A stretch of 64,000 bases of DNA, from NCBI GenBank assembly GCA_002897115.2, contig BCIH01000012.1:124534-188533 (forward strand). The letters are read 5' to 3'. Source of the stretch: Prototheca cutis. Lineage: Eukaryota > Chlorophyta > Trebouxiophyceae > Chlorellales > Chlorellaceae. Shown here in pieces: positions 44,701 to 54,709 of the stretch. Position numbers and translations under genes: made by a program. The first letter of the stretch is position 1. Each line of letters starts with the position of its first letter. Under the pieces are notes generated by a model. It was not told the origin of the DNA. It ran no database searches and saw only the letters and a program-made list of their open reading frames with translations.

Positions 44701-45696
44701 ATGTGGGCGGCGTACTTTGAGCTGCAGGCTGCATTTGACGACTGGCATGCGGCGTATGCGGCCCTGTGCGCCGGTGCCAAGGCACACGATGTGGTGGCCC
44801 AGGAGGCGCTGCTGCAGCGGGGGTTGCCGCTGCTGCACGCACTGTCCCTGTTCCTCGTCGATGGGTGCCTGGACCTCCTGCTTTCACAAGGCCTTCATAC
44901 CATGCCGACGATGGCGCCGTGGGAGGCGGTGGTGGTGGTCGCACCACAGCTGAGCGGCGACGGCGATGCCGTTGATGATGAATCAGAGTACCCGACGTTT
45001 GGCGATGCGACGGACGTGGGCGCTGCGGCGGCAACCCTGCTGCGCATGCTGGGAGCATCCCCGGGGCCCGGCGCGGAGCGTGTGGGATGGGCGGCGGGCG
45101 CCGCGCCCGCGACCATGCCAGGCATGGTCAGCCTGGCCGCCGAGTCCACCGACCCGGCGGCCATGCAGGAAGCCGCTGCGAAGCTGGCGCTGGCACTCAA
45201 GGGCGCGCTCAAGGGCGCTGGCCAGCAGCCCCTCATGGTAGGAGGCGATGTTTGTTTATTTGTTTGTCTGTTTGTTTGTCTGTCTGTTGCATGGATGGAA
45301 ATGCGGGCATCTGTTGGGGGCGGAATTTCCCACTCTATTGAGAGTGCCGGCTGTCGGGGTTGGAGAGCCCCACGAGTATTTCACAGAGCCGAAAGCAAAT
45401 CCCACGGCGACCCATTCTGTGTGCAGGTGGTGGGCATGGATGCGCCTGCAGCGTTTACTGGAGCAGTGTGCCACGCCGTGTGCCTGCCGCAGGCCGCGCT
45501 GCGGGCGGCGGCTCTGAGGGAGGCACTGGCCTTCTTGGGCCACGAAGGGCACGAAGGGGCAGAGGTCCTGCAGCTGGCGGCGTTTGGCCACCCCACATGC
45601 TTTACGGCCACCGAGGCAGCCGAGCTGCTGGCGTTTGAACGCGGGGCAACCGTGCTGCAGATGCGCCGGCAGGAGGAAGGGCGCGCGAGTCCCTGA
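41764..45696 (+). CDS. NUP107: Nuclear pore complex protein NUP107 (Nup84 homologue)
   Basis: Two exons, 41764-45237 and 45427-45696, give 1247 residues. The protein is a scaffold nucleoporin of the Y (Nup107-160) complex, built of an alpha-helical solenoid. Diagnostic blocks are LNRAARAVAWLEDAAGRDLD, LRAGRVASAAELCRKVGQPW followed by RARALLGG, LDAMLPACGTWEDGLWAGLR and LRFAAHLALALWSLG. The ATG at 41764 (MGVNPLFGGGGSG) is the first in frame. GLFGG-like residues there recall FG repeats. Acidic, Ser/Gly-rich loops lengthen the protein beyond the roughly 925 residues of human NUP107. The single intron (45238-45426, GTAGGA...GTGCAG) is 189 bases, in frame and without a stop, so a retained form would also be translatable. 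Confidence 0.88.
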   Translation: MGVNPLFGGGGSGAPTPASALAAPGRANPVWSPVQGAEPWQPPASALGMRRIGDVPPVTTVWGTDPAASDTVPSTDDAAEETATVDLEKQLDPEVAGFAAVLHGVMRGEIEPSQALLDYAAVCDRRAWELRSLASAALSRPAARTALLKSAAALRGEASTWRLLWHLHGVRAADFPGGTGGGFVPGAGRAKTLRQRAADLLALDPELNRAARAVAWLEDAAGRDLDRGARHVIAGGGHDDDDDGVGTGLDINGTTAVTDVDAAATFGAGDGVWRETRRRLEAAKLGVPFRTGTGAGLGAGMMSSASSLAPGREGALVTELDPDAPTRQAPRGLDADNTADETRLLRAVWRRLRAGRVASAAELCRKVGQPWRARALLGGGPRGALPVGREAYADDDAGTSAEELARTEEAAAQALAAETEEESAVGGAGARRAAWRAACASAARAQGVSPAEAAVFGVLASDLDAMLPACGTWEDGLWAGLRAWLDAAVDYQLDLGGASGQTAVQDAEDDGDDAIDTDSDATASLEEGSSAAGSRVPDAGDELMDAEDGSGAPAGRRVSGRRIKQAAGRLPATDGQFGEALSLLGLLGSSGSDHDQGVASSPGGKPAPGHGMFSRVLEWPPAELRAAMPATLAEATQSAARAGQAAARAGGEDDDGNGEESTATGEAGDRSLQSVARFRQVQVDLVLDRIDSLVVHRLRDWALQEESAASTGSEGGAGVVAGGGTTAGQSRGTSAQAPAPSPRLLRFAAHLALALWSLGVVGGDNTGAGGCKSETAFGATHDMLHRLLQFYAARLIDGGAGRLVPMYACHLRAGLRRLTLGVQWEGLTMGSVAACRAAYDAALAALTAWEGHGDVVPGEAQAAAAQLVARARAAVVGGPRARAAALRWLAFHADTHGALLRELASLSRELALGGGPGAAAGDYLLNDLVPEALGCDLEAWLQGMRGEGMEDVYHNNVDLSDPSALTSTTASQVLCAEVAMWAAYFELQAAFDDWHAAYAALCAGAKAHDVVAQEALLQRGLPLLHALSLFLVDGCLDLLLSQGLHTMPTMAPWEAVVVVAPQLSGDGDAVDDESEYPTFGDATDVGAAAATLLRMLGASPGPGAERVGWAAGAAPATMPGMVSLAAESTDPAAMQEAAAKLALALKGALKGAGQQPLMVGGDVCLFVCLFVCLSVAWMEMRASVGGGISHSIESAGCRGWRAPRVFHRAESKSHGDPFCVQVVGMDAPAAFTGAVCHAVCLPQAALRAAALREALAFLGHEGHEGAEVLQLAAFGHPTCFTATEAAELLAFERGATVLQMRRQEEGRASP
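45241..45290 (+). repeat. TTTG/TCTG-rich simple repeat in NUP107 intron
   Basis: Degenerate tetranucleotide repeat (TTTG, TCTG, one TTTA) starting just after the donor. It is the only low-GC segment in this gene. Confidence 0.85.
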
Positions 45697-46233
45697 GCTT
45701 GCGGGCCCACCCATCACCAGTCACCCTTAGGCTGGGTGGGTGCCAAGAATCGGGCATGCCAGGTTCTGCTCTCGAGTGTCGGTATTGCCGCTAGTATATG
45801 AAAAGCAGACACTTGCAAATCCAGGAAAAGCAAAGCGCTTCCGAGTGCATGGCCCGCAGGGTTGATGGGCGATCGACGCCGCCGTGGGCCGCCGCCAGCA
45901 CGAGGCTCCGGGGGGTTGGTGGCTAGCGTTGCCGCTCGTGGCTAGTCTCTAGAGACATGTCGCATGGGTTGCTGTGTAATCCAACAATGAAATCGGAATT
46001 GACACCGCCTCAAAGCGTGGCCGGCACCCTTTTCCCAATAGGGAGACGCCTCAAAGTTCGGAGGCGTATTCGGAAGGAGTTCGACCTTCCGAGACAACCC
46101 TCCCTCCCCAGAGACAGTTGATGGTCGTGGCAATAACTCCGACCACCAAGCGGTGCCCGGAGCATTCCGTGATACTTGGAGAGCCCAGTTTATGGCGGCT
46201 CAACGTCGTTTGGAACATGCAAGATTGAGCGGT
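45697..46233. other. Intergenic between NUP107 and the I9-like gene
   Basis: No exon supported. An in-frame ATG at 46192 could extend the downstream protein by 14 residues. Confidence 0.45.
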
Positions 46234-46650
46234 ATGCGCTGCATCGCCCTTCTCGCCCTCCTGGTGGTGGCGTGTTGGTTGGCACCCCCCGCTTGGGCCC
46301 GGGCCCTCCAGGACGCCACGGTCAGTCCTTCCCAGCCGGCACCTGCGGTGCCCGCTGGAATCAAGTGTGTGTATGACAACATGGGGGAGGTGATGTCCGT
46401 GGACACCGCCCCCGAGAGCCTGCAGAGCTACATCGTGTCGGCCTACAGCGGCTCAGGGCGGGACTCGCTGGTGAAACTGCTGTCGGAGCAGCTCGACGCC
46501 CAAAACTTTAAGATCGAGCATGTGCTGAACGTGGTCCCCGCCTTCAGCGCCAAGATGACAAGGTTGGCTCTGCAGCAATTGTGTCAGAATAGCCAGTTGA
46601 GGCCATTCCTGTCAGGCATTGAGGCCGACCAAGCCATGATGACCTTCTGA
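46234..46650 (+). CDS. Small secreted protein with inhibitor I9 / subtilisin-propeptide-like domain
   Basis: Single exon, 138 residues from the ATG at 46234, chosen because it starts a clean signal peptide: MRCIALLALLVVACWLAPPA with AWARA at the likely cleavage site. After a Pro-rich spacer the chain runs SYIVSAYSGSGRDSLVKLLS, then NFKIEHVLNVVPAFSAKMTR, and ends near RPFLSGIEADQAMMTF. The pattern of a YIV strand, a long helix, a central AFSAKMT strand and a terminal IExD strand is that of the inhibitor I9 / subtilisin pro-domain. These act as intramolecular chaperones and inhibitors of subtilisin-like proteases. Here no protease domain follows, so it may be a stand-alone inhibitor. The fold call is by pattern only. 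Confidence 0.6.
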   Translation: MRCIALLALLVVACWLAPPAWARALQDATVSPSQPAPAVPAGIKCVYDNMGEVMSVDTAPESLQSYIVSAYSGSGRDSLVKLLSEQLDAQNFKIEHVLNVVPAFSAKMTRLALQQLCQNSQLRPFLSGIEADQAMMTF

Positions 46651-47410
46651 CCAAGCCAGCTAGGAGCCCGCTGCCTAGCTGTGATGGCCGACGATGTACC
46701 CGCGTCCTTTTTCCCCTTTCATGGAATGCTTGCTTGCTTGCACCTTGTCCCCCTGCATTGATGGATCCATCTCTGCATGATTTTATTTCAGAGTTGCTTT
46801 CGAGTGTGATGACGCACGTTTGGGCCCTTTTTAATGTGGCGCGCCTCGTCAAAACGCGTGGCCAACGCACACAGCCTGGGGACAGCACGTCAGGAAAGTT
46901 GAGCAAATTGAGGAGTGTGCAGATGCAGATCGTGTTGGAAGCTCCTGGACAATAGGCAGGCAGCTTTTTGGAGGCTTTCCATACATGCGTCCTAGGGACA
47001 TCGTACGGCAGCCCACCAAGATGTGGGTGCGTTCACTACACCGTTGGGCAGTTTCACCTGCCTGCGTGCTGTGGAGAGATTCTGGGTGTTTTGATGGCCA
47101 CGTTGGGTAATATCATTGCTGTGGCGCATATGGACTGTCAAACCTTTAGGCAGGCATGTCCCTTCAGGTGCTGTGCTGCCCGGGGATGTCACCCCTCCAA
47201 AATAAACTACGACTTTGAAGAAAGGGTGCCGAGAACCAAATTTCAATCATGAACAGCCCGCACGGCCTTTCACAACTTGGCGACCCTTGCGATGGCAACA
47301 GGATGAGAAAATACTGGACTTTGGAACCATGATTTCCATTCTGTAGCACTGCAGTGGGACGCAGCAGCGCGATCGAGGGGGTTCCCGGCCCGAAACAGTC
47401 GTCGGGCACC
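46651..47410. other. Intergenic
   Basis: About 0.76 kb without a supportable exon on either strand. Confidence 0.45.
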
Positions 47411-50400
47411 ATGGCTCCTAAGAAGGCAGGGCAGAACATGCTGCGCGAGCTGCAGGGCCTGATGCCCTGGACCTGGGATTCTCGGTATGGTAGTTGAGGC
47501 TGAATTGTGTGAAACTGTATGACTGAGGCGCACCTGGCCAGGACGCCTCGTTCGGTCCCAGCTGCATCCCCTGTGGACCCCTGGCGCTGGGGGTTCCAGT
47601 GCCTGGGCTCTCCGACCCAGGTTGGATACCACACTGGCTTGCCCACGCCTGGCCCCCCTGCCATTGCACCATACTCAGGATTGACGACCACCCTCCAGGC
47701 GAAAAGGCGCTGCATGACTTCGAGGACGTCATCAACTACAACCTCGCCACGAGACGACAGCTCCGACGGCGCAAGTCGGCGCCGCCGGTGCCGCCCTCCT
47801 CCTCGGGTTCGGAGACGCCCAGCACCGGTGAGGCAACGGTCAGGACTAAGAGAAGCCGCACGCCTGTGACAGTGCCCGGGCGAGAACCAGGGTACGTTGC
47901 AGGGTTAGAGTTCATATTTTTGTTACTGCTGCTGCTGCTGCTGGCTCCTCATTTCTTGGAGGTTGCCCTGTCGAGATCCACGGAATGAGAGACACATTGG
48001 ATGCTCCGCATCCTGTTTTCCGTCACTCACAGTGCCATGACCAAATAGAGATGGCCCCTCTTTAAATGCACATGAGCATGCACGCGCAAGCCCACACCAC
48101 CACAGGATGGGCAAGAAGGCTCGTCAGGCCGAGACACCTGCTGCAGAAGGTGACAACTCGAACGACATGGAGGATCTGCCTTCTCCAGTGGCCTGCAAGC
48201 TTCAGGACCTCGGCACGACAGCATCCCCAACTAGCAGCCACCGGGCTGGAGGCAGCATTACACTCCGTCACCTGTTGGGGGAGGGTGCCGGCAAGGAAAA
48301 CATTGAGCCGGCGACTGCAGGGCTTGGCTCCAATGCACCGGCGGCGGCAGCCGGTGGCAGTGCATCCCCCAAGCAGCAGCTGGCCGTCGCCGCTCCTGCT
48401 CCCGACTGCGAGCAGGCACCTGGTGTCAAGGATGCAGAGAATGTGCCAGCGCCCCTCAAGAAATCAAGGTCTGTGGACCGATCAAGGGATCGATGACATT
48501 CATGTGCCTGCGGGTGTTTCTTGTGTGGATTTGGACGATGTGCACTTGTACGAGTCTCTTGGCTCTTGTGAACACACCGTCTCTTTGCATGCCCAATTTT
48601 TAGCAAGCCTTGACGGTCCACACCGCAGGGAGCACCACTCTCAGCCTGAACAGCGCATGGCACCTGTCGGTTGGACGACCCCAGCAGAGGCCAAACAGCG
48701 CTCCCTTGCGGCATCGCCAGGGCTTGTCACTGTCGAGGCAGCGGGGCGCCCCCCCTGCTGTTCACCAGAACCACCACAAAAGAGGGTAGGAACGCGGCGC
48801 CTATCTGTGCTCGCCGCGACACCCGTGGCGACACGTCCGGACTCTGCTGCGGTGGCAGCCGGAAGCCTGCTGCCGTCTTCCCTGCAAGGCCCAGTGCCTG
48901 CCCCGGACAGTACATGCGAGCGTGACACGCCCGGCTTCCATTCTCCGCCAGGGAATTTGGCGGTTGAAAAGGATTCGGACGCCCGGGCCTGCACAGCCTC
49001 TTCCCCGGCAGCTTGCAGCCGGGGGCCTGATTTGGCAGATGGTCAGTCCGATGGTGGTTCGATGCCTGAGCAGGGCACGGAAAACCCCGGCAGCACCGAA
49101 AGCGGGCTTGCTGCTGCTGCCATGCCGTCGATGGACACCCCTGCTGCGGACACCCAGTCCCCTGTGACGGCGCAGGACCGGGATGCAGCGGAGCCGGCGC
49201 TGGCAGTATCTGTAGCTGACACTTGTCCACTGGGCACTTCAAGCCCAGCAGCACCACCGTTGTCCGCAGTGCCTACAGTAGATGCAGTGGTATCAAGTCA
49301 TGCCCCGGGGTCAGATGCGGTGCGTTCCTCCCGGCGGGCACGGCGGAAGCCTGCTCGCGTCGCCGGGACCCCCGACCGGCAGCTTGCTTCTGGTGAGCAA
49401 GGCACTGCGGTTGGGGTGGAAAGGGCGGGTTCCTCCCCCCTGCCCAGTGGAATGCTGGCCTCTGCGACGATGGCCGTTGCCGAGACTCCTCCTGGCCCAC
49501 CAACAGCTGCAAGCACGAGCAGGGCAGAGGGGGCAGAGCAGACGCCAGCAGCCGTCGAGGGCGCGACACTCACGCTCACGCCGACGGGTGTGCGTGCTCC
49601 CGCCGCCTCGCCACGGACTGGTGACGGGGTTCAGGACTCGATGCAGAAGCAGCAGCCAAAGTGTACCGCCGAGGGGCACACCGAAATTGTCACGCCCGGC
49701 CGCCTGCCGCCGCCTTCTTCAGGTTGTGTTTCGGGCGGCGGGCAATTGGGAGTGGCTGTTTGTATGGATGAAATATCACCTGTCTTGCAGTTTGTTCGAA
49801 CTTTCTCTCTCATTTTACTGCACCGTGGTCGCCATGCCTTGTTTTACACATTGGCGGTGCCCTGACCGAAACCCACTTGGCCCTTGACATACAGCAGGTC
49901 CGCTGGCACTGTTCATGGCTCTGTCGAGCATCGGCCAATCGCAACTTCACGGTGCACCAAGTTTGGCGGCCCGGACCGCGCCGGGCTCGAAGGGTGGGCT
50001 CGGTGAGATTGGCGCCTTCACTGACGGTCGGCTTTTTTCGCCGCGGCAAACGACACCTGGCACGCATTCCGCCGGCACCGCCGCCCGGCCGCCGCCGCAT
50101 TCCGCGGGCGCCCCCCGGACGCTCGTCGGCCTTCACTCCCCTTCCCTACCAGCTTCGTGCCCGCCTCTGTTCAAGTCTCCGTTCAAGGCCCCCAAAATGT
50201 GTGCAAAGGGTTTGGGGGAGTCGAGGCGGGCAGATATTCTAGGGCGTTCTCGAAGAGGGGGGATTGTTCCTCGTCGTGACGGACAGCATGCCACGTCTTT
50301 GTGTGCATGCGGGGGACTCATGATGAGCAGAGGTCCAGAGAATCCTCGCCCTTTGGGGGGGAGGGGTTGAGTGAGTGAGTGATGACCGTCATCCTGTCCT

Positions 50401-51283
50401 GACACTGCAGGACTGGGCGGGGCATGAGGAGCGAGGGCAAACATGGTGGTGCAAGGCCTGATGGGCCTGCTTGCGTGCCAACCAACAAGGTCTGATTCTG
50501 CTCTTGTGTTCTTGGAGGTTGAATATCGACGTTGTGCTGCGCATTCATTGTCATTCTGACCTGGTACAGTCACTCTCCTTGGGTCCACAACGGAGCTCTC
50601 ACACACTGTCCAAATGGCTGCAGGGATGGGGCCAGAGGAGCGCGCCTGCGGCGACGCCGGCCCCCCCTGGCATGCCCTCCACGCCAGCCGCCTCTCGACC
50701 AGCCGCTGATGGCAGCAGCCCCGGCATCAGGGCCAGCGTGCCGGCATGGACACCTGTCCAGTCGGCCCGCGTGGCAGAGCGGGCCCGATCGCACCACTCC
50801 CGCGAACGCAAGCTCCTCAGATCCCTGATCGTGAGGGGGTGATCGATGTGTTCCTGTCCCCAACACACACACATACAAAGTCACGTGACGCAGGCTGAAT
50901 TTCGTCCACACAGACGGTCCAGGGGGGAAGAGCTGTGGTGTGGTGTGGACAGTGCGTGCTACCATTCCTGCGCCCACTGCCCATGCCCTGTAGTGCGCTC
51001 CTGGACTGTGCTCTGACCCGACACAAGCACTGACGCTGTTGCTCGTTTGTAGGAAGAAAGCGTGTTGCGGGAAGTGGTGCTGTCAGATCATGTTTTGAGA
51101 GCAATGCGTCAAAACCGGGCCGGTCGGGAGGCGGGAATTTTGATTGGGGGAATTTTCGAGCGGCTCCCGAGAGAGCGAGGTGTCCCCAGGAGTGCTTCAG
51201 CGGGTGGTCCAGCCAAGAGCATCCATCCAGACCTCATGTATCGTATCGAGGAAGGGATTGTAGAGAGGGAACGTGCGAGTTGA
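47411..51283 (+). CDS. Large, mostly disordered protein with KEN box, unrecognised (middle exons unresolved)
   Basis: Exons with consistent phase: 47411-47484, 47679-47891, 48106-48468, 48629-49722, then probably one opening at 49898. The last two exons are ...-50830 and 51053-51283 (stop). How 49898 onward joins the exon ending at 50830 is not settled. The conserved-looking parts are the N terminus (MAPKKAGQNMLRELQGLMPW; EKALHDFEDVINYNLATRRQ followed by LRRRK) and the C terminus (SRERKLLRSLI, then EESVLREVVLSDHVLRAMRQ, ILIGGIFERL). The middle is Ser/Pro/Ala-rich with basic patches. A KEN motif (GKENIEP) in exon 3, next to RHLL, resembles APC/C degrons and would suit a cell-cycle protein, but no family is recognised. 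Its stop is 46 bases before the next ATG. Confidence 0.5.
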
Positions 51284-51329
51284 GCGTGGGAGCACCGGGC
51301 AAACTGACGCAGGCCCGTGAACCCGCTTC

Positions 51330-52361
51330 ATGGCCTTGCGAGCCAGCGGCTTCACCGGCAAGCAGACACTGCATGAACTCTCAGGCTACGTATGTGACCT
51401 CTGCGGAAAGGAAGCCGACAGCGAAATCGCCGAGGTCACGGCCCTGGACTGTTCGTATCAGAACTGCGATGCCGAGTCCGCTGTATACCACCAGGCCTGT
51501 CTCGAGAAGTTCCTCAAGGCGCAGAAGTGCGAGAGGTGAGGCTCTGGGGGTGTTGTGCGACCCTGCAACGCGGCACATGACGCGCCGGTGTGGCAGAAAG
51601 GGAGCCCTGAAGTTCCGCTCGTCCCAACCCCACCCACTGGGCAGGAACCGGAAGATCGGGTTTCCCTGCCCTAGAGGGCATGGCCGCGCAACCAAGTACA
51701 GCGAGCCATGCCGCGGCAAGGTATGGCATTGGATGGGGGAAGCTGGAGGAGCCTTGTGCTGCACAGGGTGCTGGGTGGGGAGGCAGGGGTGACGCCTCAT
51801 GGAGCAGGGAGCAAACTGGGGTTGGGCCTGCCTGGCTCGGGCCGGCTCCAGATGTGGCGCTGCATGCAGTCTGGGGACCCAGGTTTGCTTGTGGCTTTGG
51901 CTGCACCCGTGATCGATTGCACTGACGTGGGTTGTGCGCGTGTTGCATCGGTGTTGGGGTAAGAACAGCCTTGTCTGGAAAACCACGTCAGTGCCTGTGT
52001 GTGCATGGACCCTGCCTCTTCCCGGACTTGGATGCTTGCGAGCAACGCATCCTGTTTCCTGCCCTTTTCCCTCAGATTCTCAAGTCCCACCCGGTGTCCA
52101 TCCGGAGCGAGGCTAACAAGAAGCGGCGGCAAGACCAGCTGGAACAGCTGTCCCGACAGGCACCCGCCGAGCCCGACCGCGGCGGCAGGAACGAGCCCGA
52201 GGCCAAGATCAAGGCAAAGAACGCTGCCAAGGCTACACAACAAGAGTGCGTCCATCGGTTGTTTCGACTTGCGTGTTGGTGAAGGCTTGGCTGGGTCTGC
52301 AGATCGGCTTGACCTGTCAGGCAGTTGGATCAATGCTCACCCGCGCGACCTCCCTCCCCCC

Positions 52362-52458
<97 letters not shown>

Positions 52459-54246
52459 CCTCCTTGTCATCATCGTTCCACCCAACACAGGCAAGTCGCC
52501 ACGGCCAAAAAGACGGTGGCGATCCCTCGGCAACCCAGTGATGCAGAGTTGCTACAGCTCATGAAACGCAAGCTGGCGACGCCGTGGGCCGGCGGCGACG
52601 GACGGGACCCGGCCGTGACAGGCGCTGCCGTGCGCGCGCCCTCGCCCCCGCCGTCCCCGCAGGTGCAGCGCCGGCCGAGCATGGTCGGGCTCGACGCCTA
52701 TTTGACCTCGGCGGTAGGCGGCCAGGCTACCGGGCCTGGGGCCCCCGGTCCGGCGGCTGCACCAGCCCCCGTGACCAACGCCTGGGCCGCCCGACCAGGT
52801 GCGCTCGCGGCGGCGGCTGCGGCAGCAGCGGCGGTGGGGGTGGCTCCCCCCGCGGGACCAGCGCCGCAGCCCACTACTGCTGCTACGCCCGTGGCAGGTC
52901 CACCGGCACCAGACACAGCACCTGCAGCGACGGACTTCCCGGCCATCGCCGTGGCGACTGCCAGCGCGGGTGCCGCGCCGCAGGTGCCTGGCGTCTGGGC
53001 ACGGCGACCGGCTGCGGTGGTGCTGGCGGCCGCGCCGGCTAGGCGTCGTGACGACGGCGATGGGAGTGATGACGAGGACGGTGGTGATGCTGGAGGTGGG
53101 GCGGCCTGCATGGGTGACGACGACAGTGACGACACCGGTGATGCAACACCCGCGCCGCTGACGCGGGCGCAGCGAAAGAATGCCAAGCGTGCTGAGCGCA
53201 AGGCCGCTGCCGCTGCGGCTGCCGCAGCAGCGGCAGCGACTGTCGAGGGCGGTTCAGCTGCCGGCACAAGCCTGGCGCTGTCTCCGCTCCTGCCACCAAT
53301 GTCGATCGGCGACAGTGCCCGGCAGCAGCAGGCACGCACCGGGAGCGACAGCAGTCGCGGCGGCTCGGCTTCGCCACCAGACACGCCGGCGGCCGGGTCG
53401 GCCTGCGGCGGCGGCGGCGCAGGCGTGCTGTCGGACAGCGACGTCAGCGTGGCGGGCGTGCAGCGCACGCTTCGTGCGCTGAGCGCGCAGGCGACGGAGG
53501 ACAGCGGCGCGAGCAGCCCCGCGGGGGGCGGGCGCGGTGCGGCGGGCGCGGCGCTGGCGCGCGGGGCGCTGACACGTCGCGCGGCGGCGCTGGCGGCGCT
53601 GGGTTTTGACCCGGCCGACGCGGCGTGGGCCGTGGCGGGCGGGGCCGGGTTGGACGCCCGCGCGGCGCTCAGCACGCTCCTCCTCGACCGTACGGCCGTC
53701 GAAGCCCGCAGGCGCAGTGCTGTTTCCGGTGGTTTTGCGCAGGCGCTGCCCTTGTCGTCCTCGTCGCTCCCTTCAGCCCCGCTGGAGGTCGACCTGTCGC
53801 GGGAGTGGGCGTGCTACGTTGCATCCCGGCCGGGCCCGGAGGCTGTGGCAAGCAGCTTGCCCCGAGCCACCCTGTCGAGCTCCTGGGACGCGGCATGCCC
53901 CGAGGGCTCGCTGTTTGCGTGCGTGGATGGGATGCAGGGCGCCTCCGCGCGCCTCCGTGCGTGTGCGGCCGAGAGCTCGGTGCATCCCAGCTCCAATCCG
54001 CGGCTGACGTTGCGTGACTGGGCCGGGGGCGTGGTGCCCGGTGCTTCCAACCCAATCTGGCCGTCGCCCGTGGTGCTGGCAGGGCTCTCGCCCGCCGCGC
54101 TGCTGGGTCTGCCGGGCTGGAGTCACGAGGGCGCGGCCTTTGCCACCGGTCTCTTCTCGCTGGGAAGAGCCGCCTGGGCACCGCAAGGCACCCGCGAGCT
54201 CGTCGACTATGTGCGCGGTGATGATGCCGACTGCCAGCTGGCGTGA
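51330..54246 (+). CDS. Cys-rich (RING-like) zinc-binding protein with UBA-like segment
   Basis: Exons 51330-51535, 51597-51720, 52076-52245 and 52491-54246 close to 751 residues. The N-terminal 110 residues hold spaced zinc-ligand candidates: C22, C25, C41, C46, H54, C57, C67, then C93, H97 and C107, in VCDLCGKEADSEIAE, LDCSYQNC, YHQACLEKF, KCERK and FPCPRGHGRATKYSEPCRGK. This looks like a RING or treble-clef variant. A Lys-rich helix follows. Near 527-567, LTRRAAALAALGFDPADAAW and the next helix resemble a UBA domain. The rest is Ala/Gly/Pro-rich and disordered. A ubiquitin-related role is a guess from this pairing. Intron 3 carries a long (CA)n tract. The start lies 46 bases after the upstream stop. 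Confidence 0.7.
52363..52456. repeat. (CA)47 microsatellite in intron
   Basis: About 94 uninterrupted bases of AC repeat inside intron 52246-52490, about 35 bases before the acceptor. Confidence 0.97.
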
Positions 54247-54709
54247 CGCCTGGTTGGTTGTGGGGCAAGAGTCTGCTGTGTGGCAGGACTGCATGTAACA
54301 TGCTCACAGCAATGATGGTGATGATGAAGCCAGGTCAAATGAACGCAGGTGGAACCCACTCGACGACGTGCCCTGCATCGCTCTTCCTGGCAGTTTGTTC
54401 GTTACAGGCGCCAGTGCCAGCCCTGGCAAGCAGTACACGGGGCGACGCAAGGGGAAACACAAACAGAGAAGAGGGATGTCAAAAAAAGGTTGCACACCGG
54501 ACGTTGATGGTCATTCGTTCTTTCTTCCTCTGCCCTGTGTCGGTCTTGGGCACGCGCCTGTGTGTGGGGGGGGGTTCTTCCCAAAAATAAAAGGCAGACA
54601 GCGTGCGTCCAGTCTCTCGGCACGGTTCCATTTGAATCAAGTGACCGGCAAATGGCGCGGTTGTCCAGCACCAAACAAGCCTGGAAAACGTCAGCCAGTC
54701 CTCCGCTCG
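54247..54709. other. Convergent intergenic region
   Basis: About 0.46 kb between two 3' ends. No gene seen. It includes a run of nine G near 54566. Confidence 0.5.

Noticed and set aside
45238..45426. Segment rich in Cys/Leu/Phe/Val inside NUP107 read as a membrane span
   Set aside because: It is the translated TTTG repeat of an in-frame intron bounded by GTAGGA and GTGCAG, absent from the family.
52246..52490. Frames reading the (CA)n tract as His-Thr repeats fused to the downstream protein
   Set aside because: The tract lies in an intron with good donor and acceptor. Splicing at phase 2 restores the frame without it.
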